From an uncultured Oscillospiraceae bacterium (lineage in GTDB: Bacteria > Bacillota > Clostridia > Oscillospirales > Oscillospiraceae), in NCBI GenBank assembly GCA_944387015.1, contig CALXDH010000001.1:124001-188000 (forward strand): a DNA stretch of 64,000 nucleotides. The letters are read 5' to 3'. This document shows, in pieces, positions 1 to 7,117 of this stretch. The notes under the pieces are model-generated. The model was not told where the DNA came from. It worked only from the letters and a program-made list of their open reading frames with translations, and did not search any database. Each line of letters starts with the position of its first letter. Positions within the stretch are counted from its first letter, which is position 1. The position numbers and the translations under genes were made by a program.

Positions 1-129
1 GCACAGGCGTTTTCCAAATGCGTCAAACCCGGGCGGGAATTCAAAAGCGGAGGCAGCCGGATGTCCCGAAGAACGCCCGCCGCCCCCGCCGCAGTAAGAA
101 ACGTATTCTATTTCATCCATACCATGGAG

Positions 130-196
130 GTCCCTGCCCTCTCTCTCCTATCCCCCCTACCCCCCTTTCCTCTCTCCCCCATAGAGGAGCAGGGAC
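130..196. repeat. Polypurine/polypyrimidine tract flanked by an 8-bp inverted repeat
   Basis: Positions 138-180 are almost pure pyrimidine on the + strand, so G/A on the - strand, with G runs of 5, 6, 6 and 3. The inverted repeat GTCCCTGC (130-137) / GCAGGGAC (189-196) brackets it. It lies downstream of the last leftward gene seen (ends 257). I see no convincing gene in 1-256. It could form a triplex or G-quadruplex on the transcribed RNA, or mark a transcript end; this is inference. Confidence 0.5.
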
Positions 197-256
197 ATGA
201 AAAGGCCCCAGGGCCGTTCTCTTGCTCATGCTATGCTAAAGCACACCATGAGCATA

Positions 257-604
257 TCAGATGATGAACAGAGAAGCATCTCTGGCAGAAACAAGGAACA
301 CCGTTGCACGCAGAATAACTTCGTCTCGCTCTATGGCCTCCTGGCTCTGGAAAAGAATCATGTCACGCTTGAGCATTTCGGACGCAATCATATACGCCAT
401 GCTGTTTCTGGCGTGCAGGACCTCGTCCCTGAAATAGTCCGCATTGCGGATGCAGTCCCTTGAAATCCGAACCTCTTGCCTCACTCGAACAGGCTTCAAG
501 TTCACGATTTTATTGGAAACGCGCGTCGTGAAGATCTGCTGCCGGTCATACCCTCCCAGCTTCCGAATGAGCCAGGACCGTATGTGCCACAGGATATTTT
601 TCAT
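257..604 (-). CDS. Hypothetical phage protein, 115 aa
   Basis: I do not recognise a family. The frame stays open further upstream, but the start at 604 is preferred because its ATG overlaps the stop of the preceding gene (ATGA) and the upstream part is the shadow of the DUF1064 gene. The N-terminus is basic and hydrophobic (HIRSWLIRKLGGYDRQQ) and the C-terminal half is predicted helical. It is the last gene of the leftward early operon visible here; no catalytic motif is seen. Confidence 0.6.
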   Translation of the reverse strand: MKNILWHIRSWLIRKLGGYDRQQIFTTRVSNKIVNLKPVRVRQEVRISRDCIRNADYFRDEVLHARNSMAYMIASEMLKRDMILFQSQEAIERDEVILRATVFLVSARDASLFII

Positions 605-789
605 TCCTCTACCCCCTGAAAGCTCTCCCAAACCCGTCTGCCCCGTATGATAAACTCCACAGTGTGGTACCTGCCCTTGGGGTGGATGTATACCACGGTC
701 CCCGTCAGGGCCGGACGTGCCCCCGGCCCTGCGTGCTCCGGCTCCATAAATGTTTCCGGTATCCGTGTGACTCTGTCTCCGATTTTCAT
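601..789 (-). CDS. Small SH3-barrel-like phage protein, 62 aa
   Basis: A short protein beginning MKIGDRVTRIPETF, followed by a beta-rich stretch (TGTVVYIHPKGRYHTVEF, about residues 29-46) of the kind seen in small KOW/SH3-like phage proteins. It starts directly after the stop of the DUF1064 gene and its own stop overlaps the next start by 4 nt, so it is translationally coupled. Function unknown; the fold is inferred from pattern only. Confidence 0.65.
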   Translation of the reverse strand: MKIGDRVTRIPETFMEPEHAGPGARPALTGTVVYIHPKGRYHTVEFIIRGRRVWESFQGVEE

Positions 790-1251
790 TCAAACCTCCC
801 GCACGTGATAGCCGCGCTCTTCCATGAGTTTCTTCTTGATCTTGTATGTCTCCGTGCGGGCGCCCTTGACGTCCTCGACCACAAGGTTCCATTTGTCGTC
901 CGGGCACTGCTCCTCGTACCCCCTCCAGAAGGCCGGACGCTCCTCGTAGGTGAAATCCGCCTTGTAGGTGATAGCCCGCACCGTGTCCCCGCTGCTGGAG
1001 ACATACGCCTCCTGGAGGGTAAACGTCTGTTGGAGCCTCAGATCCCGGATCTCCCCGGCCCGCAGCCTAGCGGCCAGCTGGTCATAGCGCCGGGCCTCCT
1101 TCTGGCTGTCGAAGCGCCGGAGCTTCCCGTTTGGCATGAGCCGCACGGCCTTTTGGTTGTGATATTTGCTGTTCTGTGGTTTGATCACCAGGACCTTTTG
1201 CAAGATCTGCCGCTGGGCATCCGGCCCCAGCCTGTCAATGTCAATTCTCAT
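790..1251 (-). CDS. DUF1064 family phage protein (nuclease-like fold)
   Basis: A 153-aa protein with the DUF1064 layout: SKYHNQKA near residue 28, then FDSQKEARRYDQL, LQQTF, a YKADFTYEE block and VVEDVKGARTETYKIKKK toward the C-terminus. The D...E-x-K spacing resembles PD-(D/E)xK nucleases, and the family is common in siphophage early or replication regions; Holliday-junction resolvase-like activity has been suggested for relatives, but that is family-level inference. It overlaps the upstream HTH gene by 11 nt. Confidence 0.8.
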   Translation of the reverse strand: MRIDIDRLGPDAQRQILQKVLVIKPQNSKYHNQKAVRLMPNGKLRRFDSQKEARRYDQLAARLRAGEIRDLRLQQTFTLQEAYVSSSGDTVRAITYKADFTYEERPAFWRGYEEQCPDDKWNLVVEDVKGARTETYKIKKKLMEERGYHVREV

Positions 1252-1474
1252 CGTTATCTCTCAACCGGTTAAATTCGTCTGCCCGGCTGCTCAGCGGGTC
1301 CAGCTCGTCCTGGGCGTAGGGGTGGTCGCCCAACATGGCAAGGTGTCTCCTGATATGTTCCCGACTCATGCCGAGGAATGCGGCCAGATCTTTGATCCGG
1401 TAGCCCTCCCGGTAGCGTTCGGCGATCCATGCCCACTGTGCATCCGTGTACGGATTCTGCTTTCCGCGGCTCAT
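1241..1474 (-). CDS. Small helix-turn-helix phage protein, 77 aa
   Basis: Residues about 8-45 (NPYTDAQWAWIAERYREGY, then IKDLAAFLGMSREHIRRHLAML) form a clear helix-turn-helix of the type used to sense or nick DNA ends or act as a transcriptional regulator. The ATG overlaps the preceding stop (ATGA). The acidic C-terminal tail looks disordered. DNA binding is likely; the target is unknown. Confidence 0.7.
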   Translation of the reverse strand: MSRGKQNPYTDAQWAWIAERYREGYRIKDLAAFLGMSREHIRRHLAMLGDHPYAQDELDPLSSRADEFNRLRDNDEN

Positions 1475-2013
1475 TCCTCATTCTCCGCAGCCTGTATGTA
1501 TTTCTTGCACGCCTTCCGGGATTGTGAGGGCATAAACGTCCCCCGGCCAGGCTCGATCTCCCCTCTTCTGGTTTTGTAATAGGCCTGCTCCCCACAAGTC
1601 CCAAGGCTCTTTCCTGCAATTCTCCGGAAATGTCCGCAGGAGCCGCACGTATTTGCTTCCGGCTTCGGGAGGATCTTAATTCTTCCCAGCCGGTCAGCCT
1701 CCACCAGCTCACTCAGGCGGTCTGTCGGGATCTCCCGGATCAGCTCCAGTCGTTTCGCAGATTCGGTGCGCAGGGATAAACCGCGACCATACGCATCCCG
1801 AATGCGTTCAATCTCACACGGCTCCAGTCCGGTGTCCTCGTAATCGGCGAGGCGATCCATTACCGCCAAATACGGGCATTTTCTGTCCCTGATTTTTTTG
1901 CATTTGTAAGCATATGAACAAAAATTTTCGTGGCAAAGAAATCCCTTTGGCTTGCTGGTAAAATATACATGATCGTTTCCTTTTCCTCTTTGCGTCAACC
2001 GCTCCACGTTCAT
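1471..2013 (-). CDS. Conserved clostridial prophage protein, cysteine-rich, 180 aa
   Basis: Two Cys clusters are visible: an N-terminal one (CHENFCSYAYKC, then KCPYLAVMDRLADYEDTGL) and a C-terminal CGSCGHFR ... C ... C cluster, which together look like zinc-binding knuckles. The motif VMDRLADYEDTGLEPCEI is typical of an uncharacterised protein frequent in prophages of Clostridia (recalled, not searched). The frame extends 14 codons upstream, but the ATG at 2013 has GGGAGG just upstream and overlaps the preceding stop (ATGA), so it is preferred. Confidence 0.7.
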   Translation of the reverse strand: MNVERLTQRGKGNDHVYFTSKPKGFLCHENFCSYAYKCKKIRDRKCPYLAVMDRLADYEDTGLEPCEIERIRDAYGRGLSLRTESAKRLELIREIPTDRLSELVEADRLGRIKILPKPEANTCGSCGHFRRIAGKSLGTCGEQAYYKTRRGEIEPGRGTFMPSQSRKACKKYIQAAENEE

Positions 2014-2216
2014 TCCTCCCAGCTCTTCAAAATCTGGTGTTTCCGCTGCTGACACCAGGCAAAAACGGGAAATTCAAAATTTCTGTCTCTCGCGCACTGT
2101 TTGAGAAACGCGCATTTGTCGCACTTCCCACTTGCAACAGCTTCAGAAATTGCAAGGCCCTCCGCCTGCTTCTCTCTCGGGTATGCCCGGTCAAAGATGG
2201 TGATGTGCTTTCCCAT
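2010..2216 (-). CDS. Small Cys-containing phage protein, 68 aa
   Basis: Contains CDKCAFLKQCARDRNFEFP and a further CQQRKH, a four-cysteine pattern (C-x2-C-x5-C ... C) suggestive of a metal-binding knuckle. Its stop overlaps the next start by 4 nt and it begins 1 nt after the stop of the upstream zinc-ribbon gene. No family recognised. Confidence 0.6.
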   Translation of the reverse strand: MGKHITIFDRAYPREKQAEGLAISEAVASGKCDKCAFLKQCARDRNFEFPVFAWCQQRKHQILKSWEE

Positions 2217-2217
2217 G

Positions 2218-2559
2218 TCAGTCCACCTCTTTGGTAGCCCCCTCCTTTACCCCTGTAAGCGTCCTAATCTCGTCCCACAAAATTGGGTGTCCACAAGCGT
2301 TACAATAGTTGGCATTTTCTCCGCTGACGATCACTGATCCGCACCATCCACAGTCCCAAATATGTTTCGCCCCCTTTTGCAGTCTCGGCTTACAAGGTAA
2401 ATTCCGTTCAAATTCGTACTCCACCCGGTTCACAGTCCGCTGGTACTCGTCACAGAACTCATCGTCCCGCACTTCTTCCGGGATATTATCGGGCAGCCAG
2501 ACCTTCAGAAATTCCAACGCTTTTTCTTTACTCCACATAAGGCCATAGCTTCTGCTCAT
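2218..2559 (-). CDS. Zinc-ribbon phage protein, 113 aa
   Basis: The C-terminal half has a four-Cys ribbon: CGWC ... CNAC around residues 69-90 (WDCGWCGSVIV, then YCNACGHPIL). The N-terminal half (EKALEFLKVWLPDNIPEEV) is helical. The start at 2559 is chosen over the ATG 6 nt upstream because it lies 8 nt after AAAGGA. Function unknown; likely a nucleic-acid or protein-binding adaptor of the early operon. Confidence 0.65.
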   Translation of the reverse strand: MSRSYGLMWSKEKALEFLKVWLPDNIPEEVRDDEFCDEYQRTVNRVEYEFERNLPCKPRLQKGAKHIWDCGWCGSVIVSGENANYCNACGHPILWDEIRTLTGVKEGATKEVD

Positions 2560-2586
2560 ACCCATCTTCCTTTCGTATTGACTTCA

Positions 2587-4512
2587 TCACACCGCCACTT
2601 TCCTTTCCAGCTCCGCCATGGTTCGGATCTCCTCCCCGCACCACTCCGGCAAATTCGCACGAACCAGGGCCGTTGCAAAGGGGGGCGGCACAGCGTTTCC
2701 ACAACGGGCCACCTGCTTGCTTTTCCCGTAAACATTGCCCTTGTAATCCCGGTCAATTTTGTAATCGTCCGGGAATCCGTTTGCCCGGTACAACTCCCGG
2801 GGCGTCAGCATCCGCAGGCCAATGTCCGCCATGAAATACCAGACGCCGCCAATCTGGAACAGGATCACATCCTCCGGCCCCAGGTCATATCCGCAATATG
2901 TATTCAGCAGCTCCCGGATTTCCGGCCAATGCGCCATGTCCACGCCTGATTCCGCCTTTGCTATCACTGTGGTGACGACTCCAAAGTGGCCGCCGCCGGC
3001 TGTGATGGTCTGCACCGGCTCCGACATGGGGCCGCCCAGGTTGGTCCCCTTCATTTTGACCATGTGTGTGGCCACAAGGCCCTGGTGGTCATTCCCCAGC
3101 GTTGTGGCCACAGGCTCTCCCATCTTGGCTCCAATGCTGGCGCCATGGTATTCCGTTATGTGTGCTGCCAGGACGCCCTCCCGGTCCTTTGCGGTTATAG
3201 TGTGCAGTGGGTCCCCGGCACTCTGGCCGTGCTGGTCGCTCCCGTAGTATTTGATTAGGCTGGCCGCTGCCAGACCATACCGGTTGGAGGCGTCAATGGT
3301 CATAAGCGGGTCCGCCACGCCCTGGCCCCGTACCCTCTCGGACTGTTCAGTGTGATACTGGATCAGGGCAGGAGCCACCACGCACTCCTCCGCTTTTGAA
3401 ACTTGAGTATGGGTCGGTTCTGTCACGCTGCGGATTCTGTCTCCGCCGCCCGTCTGACCGATTGCGGCCAGAGCGGGAGTGATCAGCATTTGGTTCCCTG
3501 CTGTCGTTACGGTATGGACAGGATTTCCCGCTCCACTCCCCACGCTGTTGGATGTATTGGTGACTGTCAGCGGCGCCATGACAGGAGATGCCACGCCATA
3601 TCCGTGCTTTGCTGTCACTGTTTGGAGCGGCATATCTGCGGCTTGTCCCCGGAAGTTCCCCGTATGGTTCACCACCACCAGGAACGGATCCGGTTTCTTG
3701 ATAGCGAACTTCTCCACTCCCCGGATTACCCGCCGCATGGTGTTGGGACGGAGTGGCCGCTGGGCGGAAAGGCCGTATTTCTCCCGGATGGTCTCCCGCG
3801 TGTCAAAAATGGACGGGCAAGGCAGACTCCAGTCGATGATTTCCGCCGCGCTCCGCCAAGGCAATTTCTTCCCGCTTTTTACTTCCGGGCTATCCTTCGG
3901 TGCGTGTGTCGGCTCGGGCCATACAATGGGCCGGCCGTCACACCTAGCAATCAGGAAAAAACGCTTGCGAGTGGTGGGGGCTCCGTAGTCTGCCGCCACC
4001 AGTTCCCGCCATTCTATGTCATATCCAAGGGCCTCCAGCTGCCCGGTGAATCTCCGGAACGTCTGCCCAGACTTTGCTTTCACCGGATGGCCCCGCCGCA
4101 CAGGCCCCCAGGTCTGGAACTCCTCCACGTTCTCCAAAATAATCACGCGAGGGCGGACCATTCCGGCCCAGCGCAGAACGATCCAAGCAAGTCCCCGGAT
4201 CCGCTTGTCAACCGGTTTTCCGCCCTTGGCTTTGCTAAAGTGCTTGCAGTCCGGCGAGGCCCAAAAAAGTCCAACCGGCCGGCCGCGGCATACATCCCTT
4301 GGATCTACGTCCCACACACTGGCTTGGTAATGCTCCGTGTAAGGGTGATTGGTTTTATGCATGAGGATGGCATCCGGATCGTGATTGATGGCGGCATCCA
4401 CCGGGCGCCCCGTTGCCAGTTCGATTCCGGTGGAGGTTCCGCCGCCACCCGCGAAGCTGTCCACAATAATCTCCACATCAAGACTCGTCTGGCCGATGTT
4501 CGTCTTCCTCAC
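2587..4512 (-). CDS. Phage C5-cytosine DNA methyltransferase with internal tandem repeats
   Basis: A 641-aa protein that transfers a methyl group from SAM to cytosine C5, probably protecting phage DNA from host restriction. Visible motifs are: motif I FAGGGGTSTG (20-29); motif IV SPDCKHFS (86-93, presumed nucleophile C89, with PDC in place of the usual PC); ENV (127-129); motif VIII TRKRFFLIA (181-189); motif IX LTPRELYRANGF (569-580); and motif X GNAVPPPFATAL (605-616). Between VIII and IX, where the target-recognition domain sits, residues 295-528 are seven degenerate repeats of 30-36 aa. The start is GTG at 4512, overlapping the preceding stop (GTGA). No cognate endonuclease gene is adjacent, so it is an orphan enzyme; its sequence specificity is unknown. 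Confidence 0.92.
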   Translation of the reverse strand: MRKTNIGQTSLDVEIIVDSFAGGGGTSTGIELATGRPVDAAINHDPDAILMHKTNHPYTEHYQASVWDVDPRDVCRGRPVGLFWASPDCKHFSKAKGGKPVDKRIRGLAWIVLRWAGMVRPRVIILENVEEFQTWGPVRRGHPVKAKSGQTFRRFTGQLEALGYDIEWRELVAADYGAPTTRKRFFLIARCDGRPIVWPEPTHAPKDSPEVKSGKKLPWRSAAEIIDWSLPCPSIFDTRETIREKYGLSAQRPLRPNTMRRVIRGVEKFAIKKPDPFLVVVNHTGNFRGQAADMPLQTVTAKHGYGVASPVMAPLTVTNTSNSVGSGAGNPVHTVTTAGNQMLITPALAAIGQTGGGDRIRSVTEPTHTQVSKAEECVVAPALIQYHTEQSERVRGQGVADPLMTIDASNRYGLAAASLIKYYGSDQHGQSAGDPLHTITAKDREGVLAAHITEYHGASIGAKMGEPVATTLGNDHQGLVATHMVKMKGTNLGGPMSEPVQTITAGGGHFGVVTTVIAKAESGVDMAHWPEIRELLNTYCGYDLGPEDVILFQIGGVWYFMADIGLRMLTPRELYRANGFPDDYKIDRDYKGNVYGKSKQVARCGNAVPPPFATALVRANLPEWCGEEIRTMAELERKVAV

Positions 4513-4694
4513 TTCCCCAGCCCCCCCATCTGAAGCGCCAGCATCCGATCCCGCACCAGCTTGTCAATGATATGTCCCGGTGTCGTGCCCTCCATCCGGG
4601 CCAGCTTCTTGACGTGCCAGTCCGTCTGGGCGCTCACAAGCCAGCTCACCCGGCGCAGGTTCTTTTTGTTACGCATCGGCTCCCGTCTCTCCAT
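4509..4694 (-). CDS. Ribbon-helix-helix-like small phage protein
   Basis: 61 aa (or 55 aa from the internal ATG at 4676; both starts have only a closely spaced GGAG-type site). The pattern VSWLVSAQTDWHVKKLARME then GTTPGHIIDKLVRDRM fits a ribbon-helix-helix (Arc/CopG-like) DNA-binding fold. It overlaps the coiled-coil gene upstream by up to 26 nt and the methyltransferase downstream by 3 nt. It may regulate the adjacent methyltransferase gene; this is inference from position. Confidence 0.6.
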   Translation of the reverse strand: MERREPMRNKKNLRRVSWLVSAQTDWHVKKLARMEGTTPGHIIDKLVRDRMLALQMGGLGK

Positions 4695-5004
4695 CAGCCT
4701 CCCCAGCGGCGATCAGTCTGCAAACGATCCGTCCATCATTCTGAACCTGCAGGAAGAGGGTCTTCCCGGAAGCCTGCGCCGTGTAGGGGTCGATCGTGAT
4801 CGTTTCCCTTTCATCCATGGCGGCCACGATCAGCATCTCGCACATGGATGTCACATCCTCCAGCGCCTTCTCAGACGCCTCCCGGACGTTCCGCACCTTC
4901 TGGTGCAGTCTCTGGATCTCCTTGACGCTTTCCCGGTTCTTCTTCCGCAGCTGTTCCAGTTCCCGCTGCTCGGCTCTCTGACGCTTTACCCAGTTTTTGT
5001 TCAT
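4669..5004 (-). CDS. Coiled-coil phage protein, 111 aa
   Basis: The N-terminal two thirds (about residues 4-60) is highly charged and helical, with heptad-like spacing (RAEQRELEQLRKKNRESVK, IQRLHQKVRNVREASEKALE), i.e. a coiled coil. The C-terminal part is a short beta-rich segment (TLFLQVQNDGRIVCRLI). The frame is open for 111 more codons upstream, but that part is the shadow of two other genes; the ATG at 5004 begins 1 nt before the upstream stop at 5006. Function unknown. Confidence 0.6.
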   Translation of the reverse strand: MNKNWVKRQRAEQRELEQLRKKNRESVKEIQRLHQKVRNVREASEKALEDVTSMCEMLIVAAMDERETITIDPYTAQASGKTLFLQVQNDGRIVCRLIAAGEADGETGADA

Positions 5005-5005
5005 T

Positions 5006-5215
5006 TCACTGTTCCTCCGTCGATGTTGATTTTTCGTATTGATCCGTACAGAATCGTGCCAGTGTGCAGTCCCTCCAACCGGTGATGCTGGAGCAGTTTT
5101 TTTCCGCGAATGCGGCGAAACTGGCGTGATCCGTAAATCGCAGCTGCGCCATCTGACAGACAATGCAGCGTTTCTCCTCCCGCACCCAGTACGGGCATGT
5201 CCATGTTCTCGGCAT
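5006..5215 (-). CDS. Small cysteine-rich clostridial phage protein, 69 aa
   Basis: Begins MPRTWTCPYWVREEKRCIVC and continues FTDHASFAAFAEKNC ... GWRDCTLARFCTDQY. This Cys/Trp spacing (CPYW ... C..C ... F(T/S)D ... C ... GW..C..A) is one I recognise from many clostridial prophages, where it has no assigned function. The ATG at 5215 follows GGGGAGG and sits 1 nt after the helicase-loader stop. A competing frame at 5001-5204 overlaps it, but lacks this conserved pattern. Confidence 0.7.
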   Translation of the reverse strand: MPRTWTCPYWVREEKRCIVCQMAQLRFTDHASFAAFAEKNCSSITGWRDCTLARFCTDQYEKSTSTEEQ

Positions 5216-5216
5216 C

Positions 5217-5699
5217 TCACGCCTCCCCGCATACCCGGGAATCCGGCTCCAGCGGAAGGATGTCCTCTCCGAATACCGCGCGGCACGCAGCAAGCCATTC
5301 CAGCCACGGAACGCCCCTTTCGGAAGCCTCCCTCCACGTCTCAAGGCCGGCAGCGTGCAGCTGTTCTCTGCACCCTTCGGCGATCCGTCCGAAGGTCCTC
5401 TGCACGTATGGGATCATCCACTTCGGGCACATCCGCCGGTCCTCCCTGTCCAGCGCCGGATCTTCGGCATCCTCCGCAAGCTGTTCGGGGATCAGATTCC
5501 CCGTAATATCCGCGATGTCAGGGAAAAATTTAGTTTTTCTCGCCCAGCACATGGAAGCGTCCACCACATCGTCCATGGCGTAGGGCTCCAGCGCCACCTG
5601 CCACGCCTTTCTGGTATTTGCGTTCTTCAAGCGGGAGGAGGCGGCGGGAAACAGCGTTTGGTACAGATTCCAGATTTTATCAAACTCCTCGGTCTGCAT
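5217..5699 (-). CDS. Helicase-loader-like phage replication protein (G39P family-like)
   Basis: 160 aa. The N-terminal part (EEFDKIWNLYQTLFPAASS, then AWQVALEPYAMDDVVDA and FFPDIADITGNL) matches the pattern of the phage loader/inhibitor proteins that deliver the host replicative helicase (SPP1 gp39 / G40P loader family). The acidic C-terminal half is less typical. It follows the candidate origin and the winged-helix gene, which supports a role in replication initiation. Strong GGGAGGGATT site before the ATG. The family call is from pattern memory. Confidence 0.6.
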   Translation of the reverse strand: MQTEEFDKIWNLYQTLFPAASSRLKNANTRKAWQVALEPYAMDDVVDASMCWARKTKFFPDIADITGNLIPEQLAEDAEDPALDREDRRMCPKWMIPYVQRTFGRIAEGCREQLHAAGLETWREASERGVPWLEWLAACRAVFGEDILPLEPDSRVCGEA

Positions 5700-5773
5700 A
5701 TGTAATCCCTCCTATCGGTAGGATGGAACGCATCGTTTTCCTCCGTCCTCCCGGTAGAAGTACAGCGTTCCAA

Positions 5774-5858
5774 GTTATATGCTACGTAGGTTAGGTACTG
5801 TTAGGTTCGGTACGGTTACGAGTGGATTTCCAACGGACATCCAACGGACGTCCGTTGG
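5774..5858. other. Candidate phage replication origin: iteron-like repeats plus 18-bp palindrome
   Basis: In the 185-bp gap between the winged-helix gene and the helicase-loader-like gene there are two adjacent 15-bp repeats, GGTTAGGTACTGTTA (5789-5803) and GGTTCGGTACGGTTA (5804-5818), with a weaker third copy at 5774-5788. They are followed by CCAACGGAC (5830-5838) and a perfect palindrome CCAACGGACGTCCGTTGG (5841-5858) made of the same half-site. The position between replication genes suggests an origin or an operator; this is inference. Confidence 0.45.
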
Positions 5859-5884
5859 AAATGAAGAGGAATTTTCAAAGAAAT

Positions 5885-6253
5885 TCAAACGGAATTCCTT
5901 CTCATTTCCGCCTTTCTTCTTCGGTCACTTTCACGCTTTTCCATCAGCTTCCCCGCGTAGTCGTACCAGTCATGGATGTAGTAGGAATTCCCACGGAATT
6001 CCAGATAGCCGCTCTCAACCAGGGCAGAAACGGCAGCCTCTCCTTTCTTCCCGGGCGGAAGATCCAGGGCGGAGGCAATGTCCCCGGCCTCCAGTCCCGT
6101 CAGCTCCCCGTCCTTCCGGGCGGCGGTAAGTCCCCAGGAGAACAGATCGTACAGCAGCCCAACGGCGTAGCGCCGGTCCACTTTCAAAAGGCGTGCCAGC
6201 TTCAGTGTCTTCGGATGCCTGGGCATGGTGTCATGTGCCTCAAACCACGCCAT
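5885..6253 (-). CDS. Winged-helix phage replication protein, short (replisome organiser-like)
   Basis: 122 aa, starting MAWFEAHDTMPRHPKTLKLA. The W-(F)-E/K-H ... HPKT.KLARLL ... AVGLLYDLFSW pattern, followed by a helix-turn-helix-like segment (LEAGDIASALDL), is the N-terminal winged-helix domain of phage replication organisers and DnaD-like initiators. The usual C-terminal helicase-interaction domain is missing: the protein ends in a basic tail (ESDRRRKAEMRRNSV) just before the repeat region, so it may be a single-domain initiator. SD GGAGGGATTGAT precedes the ATG. Confidence 0.6.
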   Translation of the reverse strand: MAWFEAHDTMPRHPKTLKLARLLKVDRRYAVGLLYDLFSWGLTAARKDGELTGLEAGDIASALDLPPGKKGEAAVSALVESGYLEFRGNSYYIHDWYDYAGKLMEKRESDRRRKAEMRRNSV

Positions 6254-6280
6254 ATCAATCCCTCCTGAACAGAGGGCGCA

Positions 6281-7117
6281 TTACTGCGCCCCCGTGGCAT
6301 CTGCAGGATTTTCTGCGCCGCTCAGGACCTCACCGGTGGCCTCGTCCACCTCTACGCCCTCTGCCTCGATGATGGTCTCATCGGGAAGCGAGAACATATC
6401 ATCGGAGAGAACGGTCTTGATGGTCTCATCCGCAGCAGCCTGCCGGACAAACTCCGTAGACAGAGGAGCATACTTCAGGCACCGCTTCAGAACGGTCTTT
6501 TTGGCCATCTCCTCGAAGTGGTTCTGCCAGGGACCGTTGCTGTACGCCTTGGAATACTTTTTGGCGTGGGTCCGGACCTCTTCCATGCTCATGACGGAGA
6601 ATCCGTAGCCGCCGTCCTTGGTCTGGAACATAGCCCATACGCTGACCGCATCTCCACGTTCTCCGGTGAGCAGGGGCTTAAAGGTGAGACGGTCATTGGT
6701 TCCGTATTCCACCTCGAACACGTCGTTCTTGTGGACCACTTCCGCCTGGATCGTCTTAACATTTCCGGAGCGGTAGGCCAGATCGATGAGGCCCTTGTAC
6801 CCCAATTGGAACTGGCATTCCATCACACCATGGTTTCGATAGGGGATCAGGTAGGCTTGTCCCAAAGGTGTGTTGGGTTCCAGCCCCAGTTGGGCTGCGG
6901 TCATCATGGCCCCCAGAAAGCTCTTGGGGGTGCACGTTCCCAGTGTGGGATTGGTTGACAGGGCGGACAGGGTAATTCGAGTGAACCGTTCCGGCGTCAG
7001 AACAGAGGGCAGCGCCTTGGCGATCTCCCCCTGCATGACCTTGATGTAATCCTGGATAGTGGACGGTCCCTTTTTCCCGGCAGCGGCGGTGGCCGCCTGG
7101 ATGGCGTTCTCTTTCAT
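6281..7117 (-). CDS. recT: RecT single-strand annealing protein
   Basis: 278 aa, usual RecT length. The family pattern is clear: TIQDYIKVMQGEIAKALP, ERFTRITLSALSTNP, SFLGAMMTAAQLGLEPNT, GQAYLIPY, then ECQFQLGYKGLIDLAYRSG and the YSKAYSNGPWQ block. RecT anneals complementary single strands made by its exonuclease partner. The partner gene (YqaJ type) lies immediately upstream with a 4-nt overlap (ATGA), a standard two-gene phage recombination module. The acidic C-terminal tail is typical of the family and probably disordered. Confidence 0.93.
   Translation of the reverse strand: MKENAIQAATAAAGKKGPSTIQDYIKVMQGEIAKALPSVLTPERFTRITLSALSTNPTLGTCTPKSFLGAMMTAAQLGLEPNTPLGQAYLIPYRNHGVMECQFQLGYKGLIDLAYRSGNVKTIQAEVVHKNDVFEVEYGTNDRLTFKPLLTGERGDAVSVWAMFQTKDGGYGFSVMSMEEVRTHAKKYSKAYSNGPWQNHFEEMAKKTVLKRCLKYAPLSTEFVRQAAADETIKTVLSDDMFSLPDETIIEAEGVEVDEATGEVLSGAENPADATGAQ

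Noticed and set aside
1..120. Leftward open frame entering the window edge (starting near 120, Gly-rich)
   Set aside because: No ribosome-binding site, odd composition (run of Gly) and no recognised motif; too short to judge at the window edge.
605..907. N-terminal extension of the 257-604 gene
   Set aside because: It runs through two other phage genes and reads like out-of-frame DUF1064 sequence; the ATG at 604 overlapping the previous stop is the natural start.
5001..5204. 67-codon frame competing with 5006-5215
   Set aside because: Lacks the conserved Cys/Trp pattern found in the other frame, although its stop also overlaps the next start.
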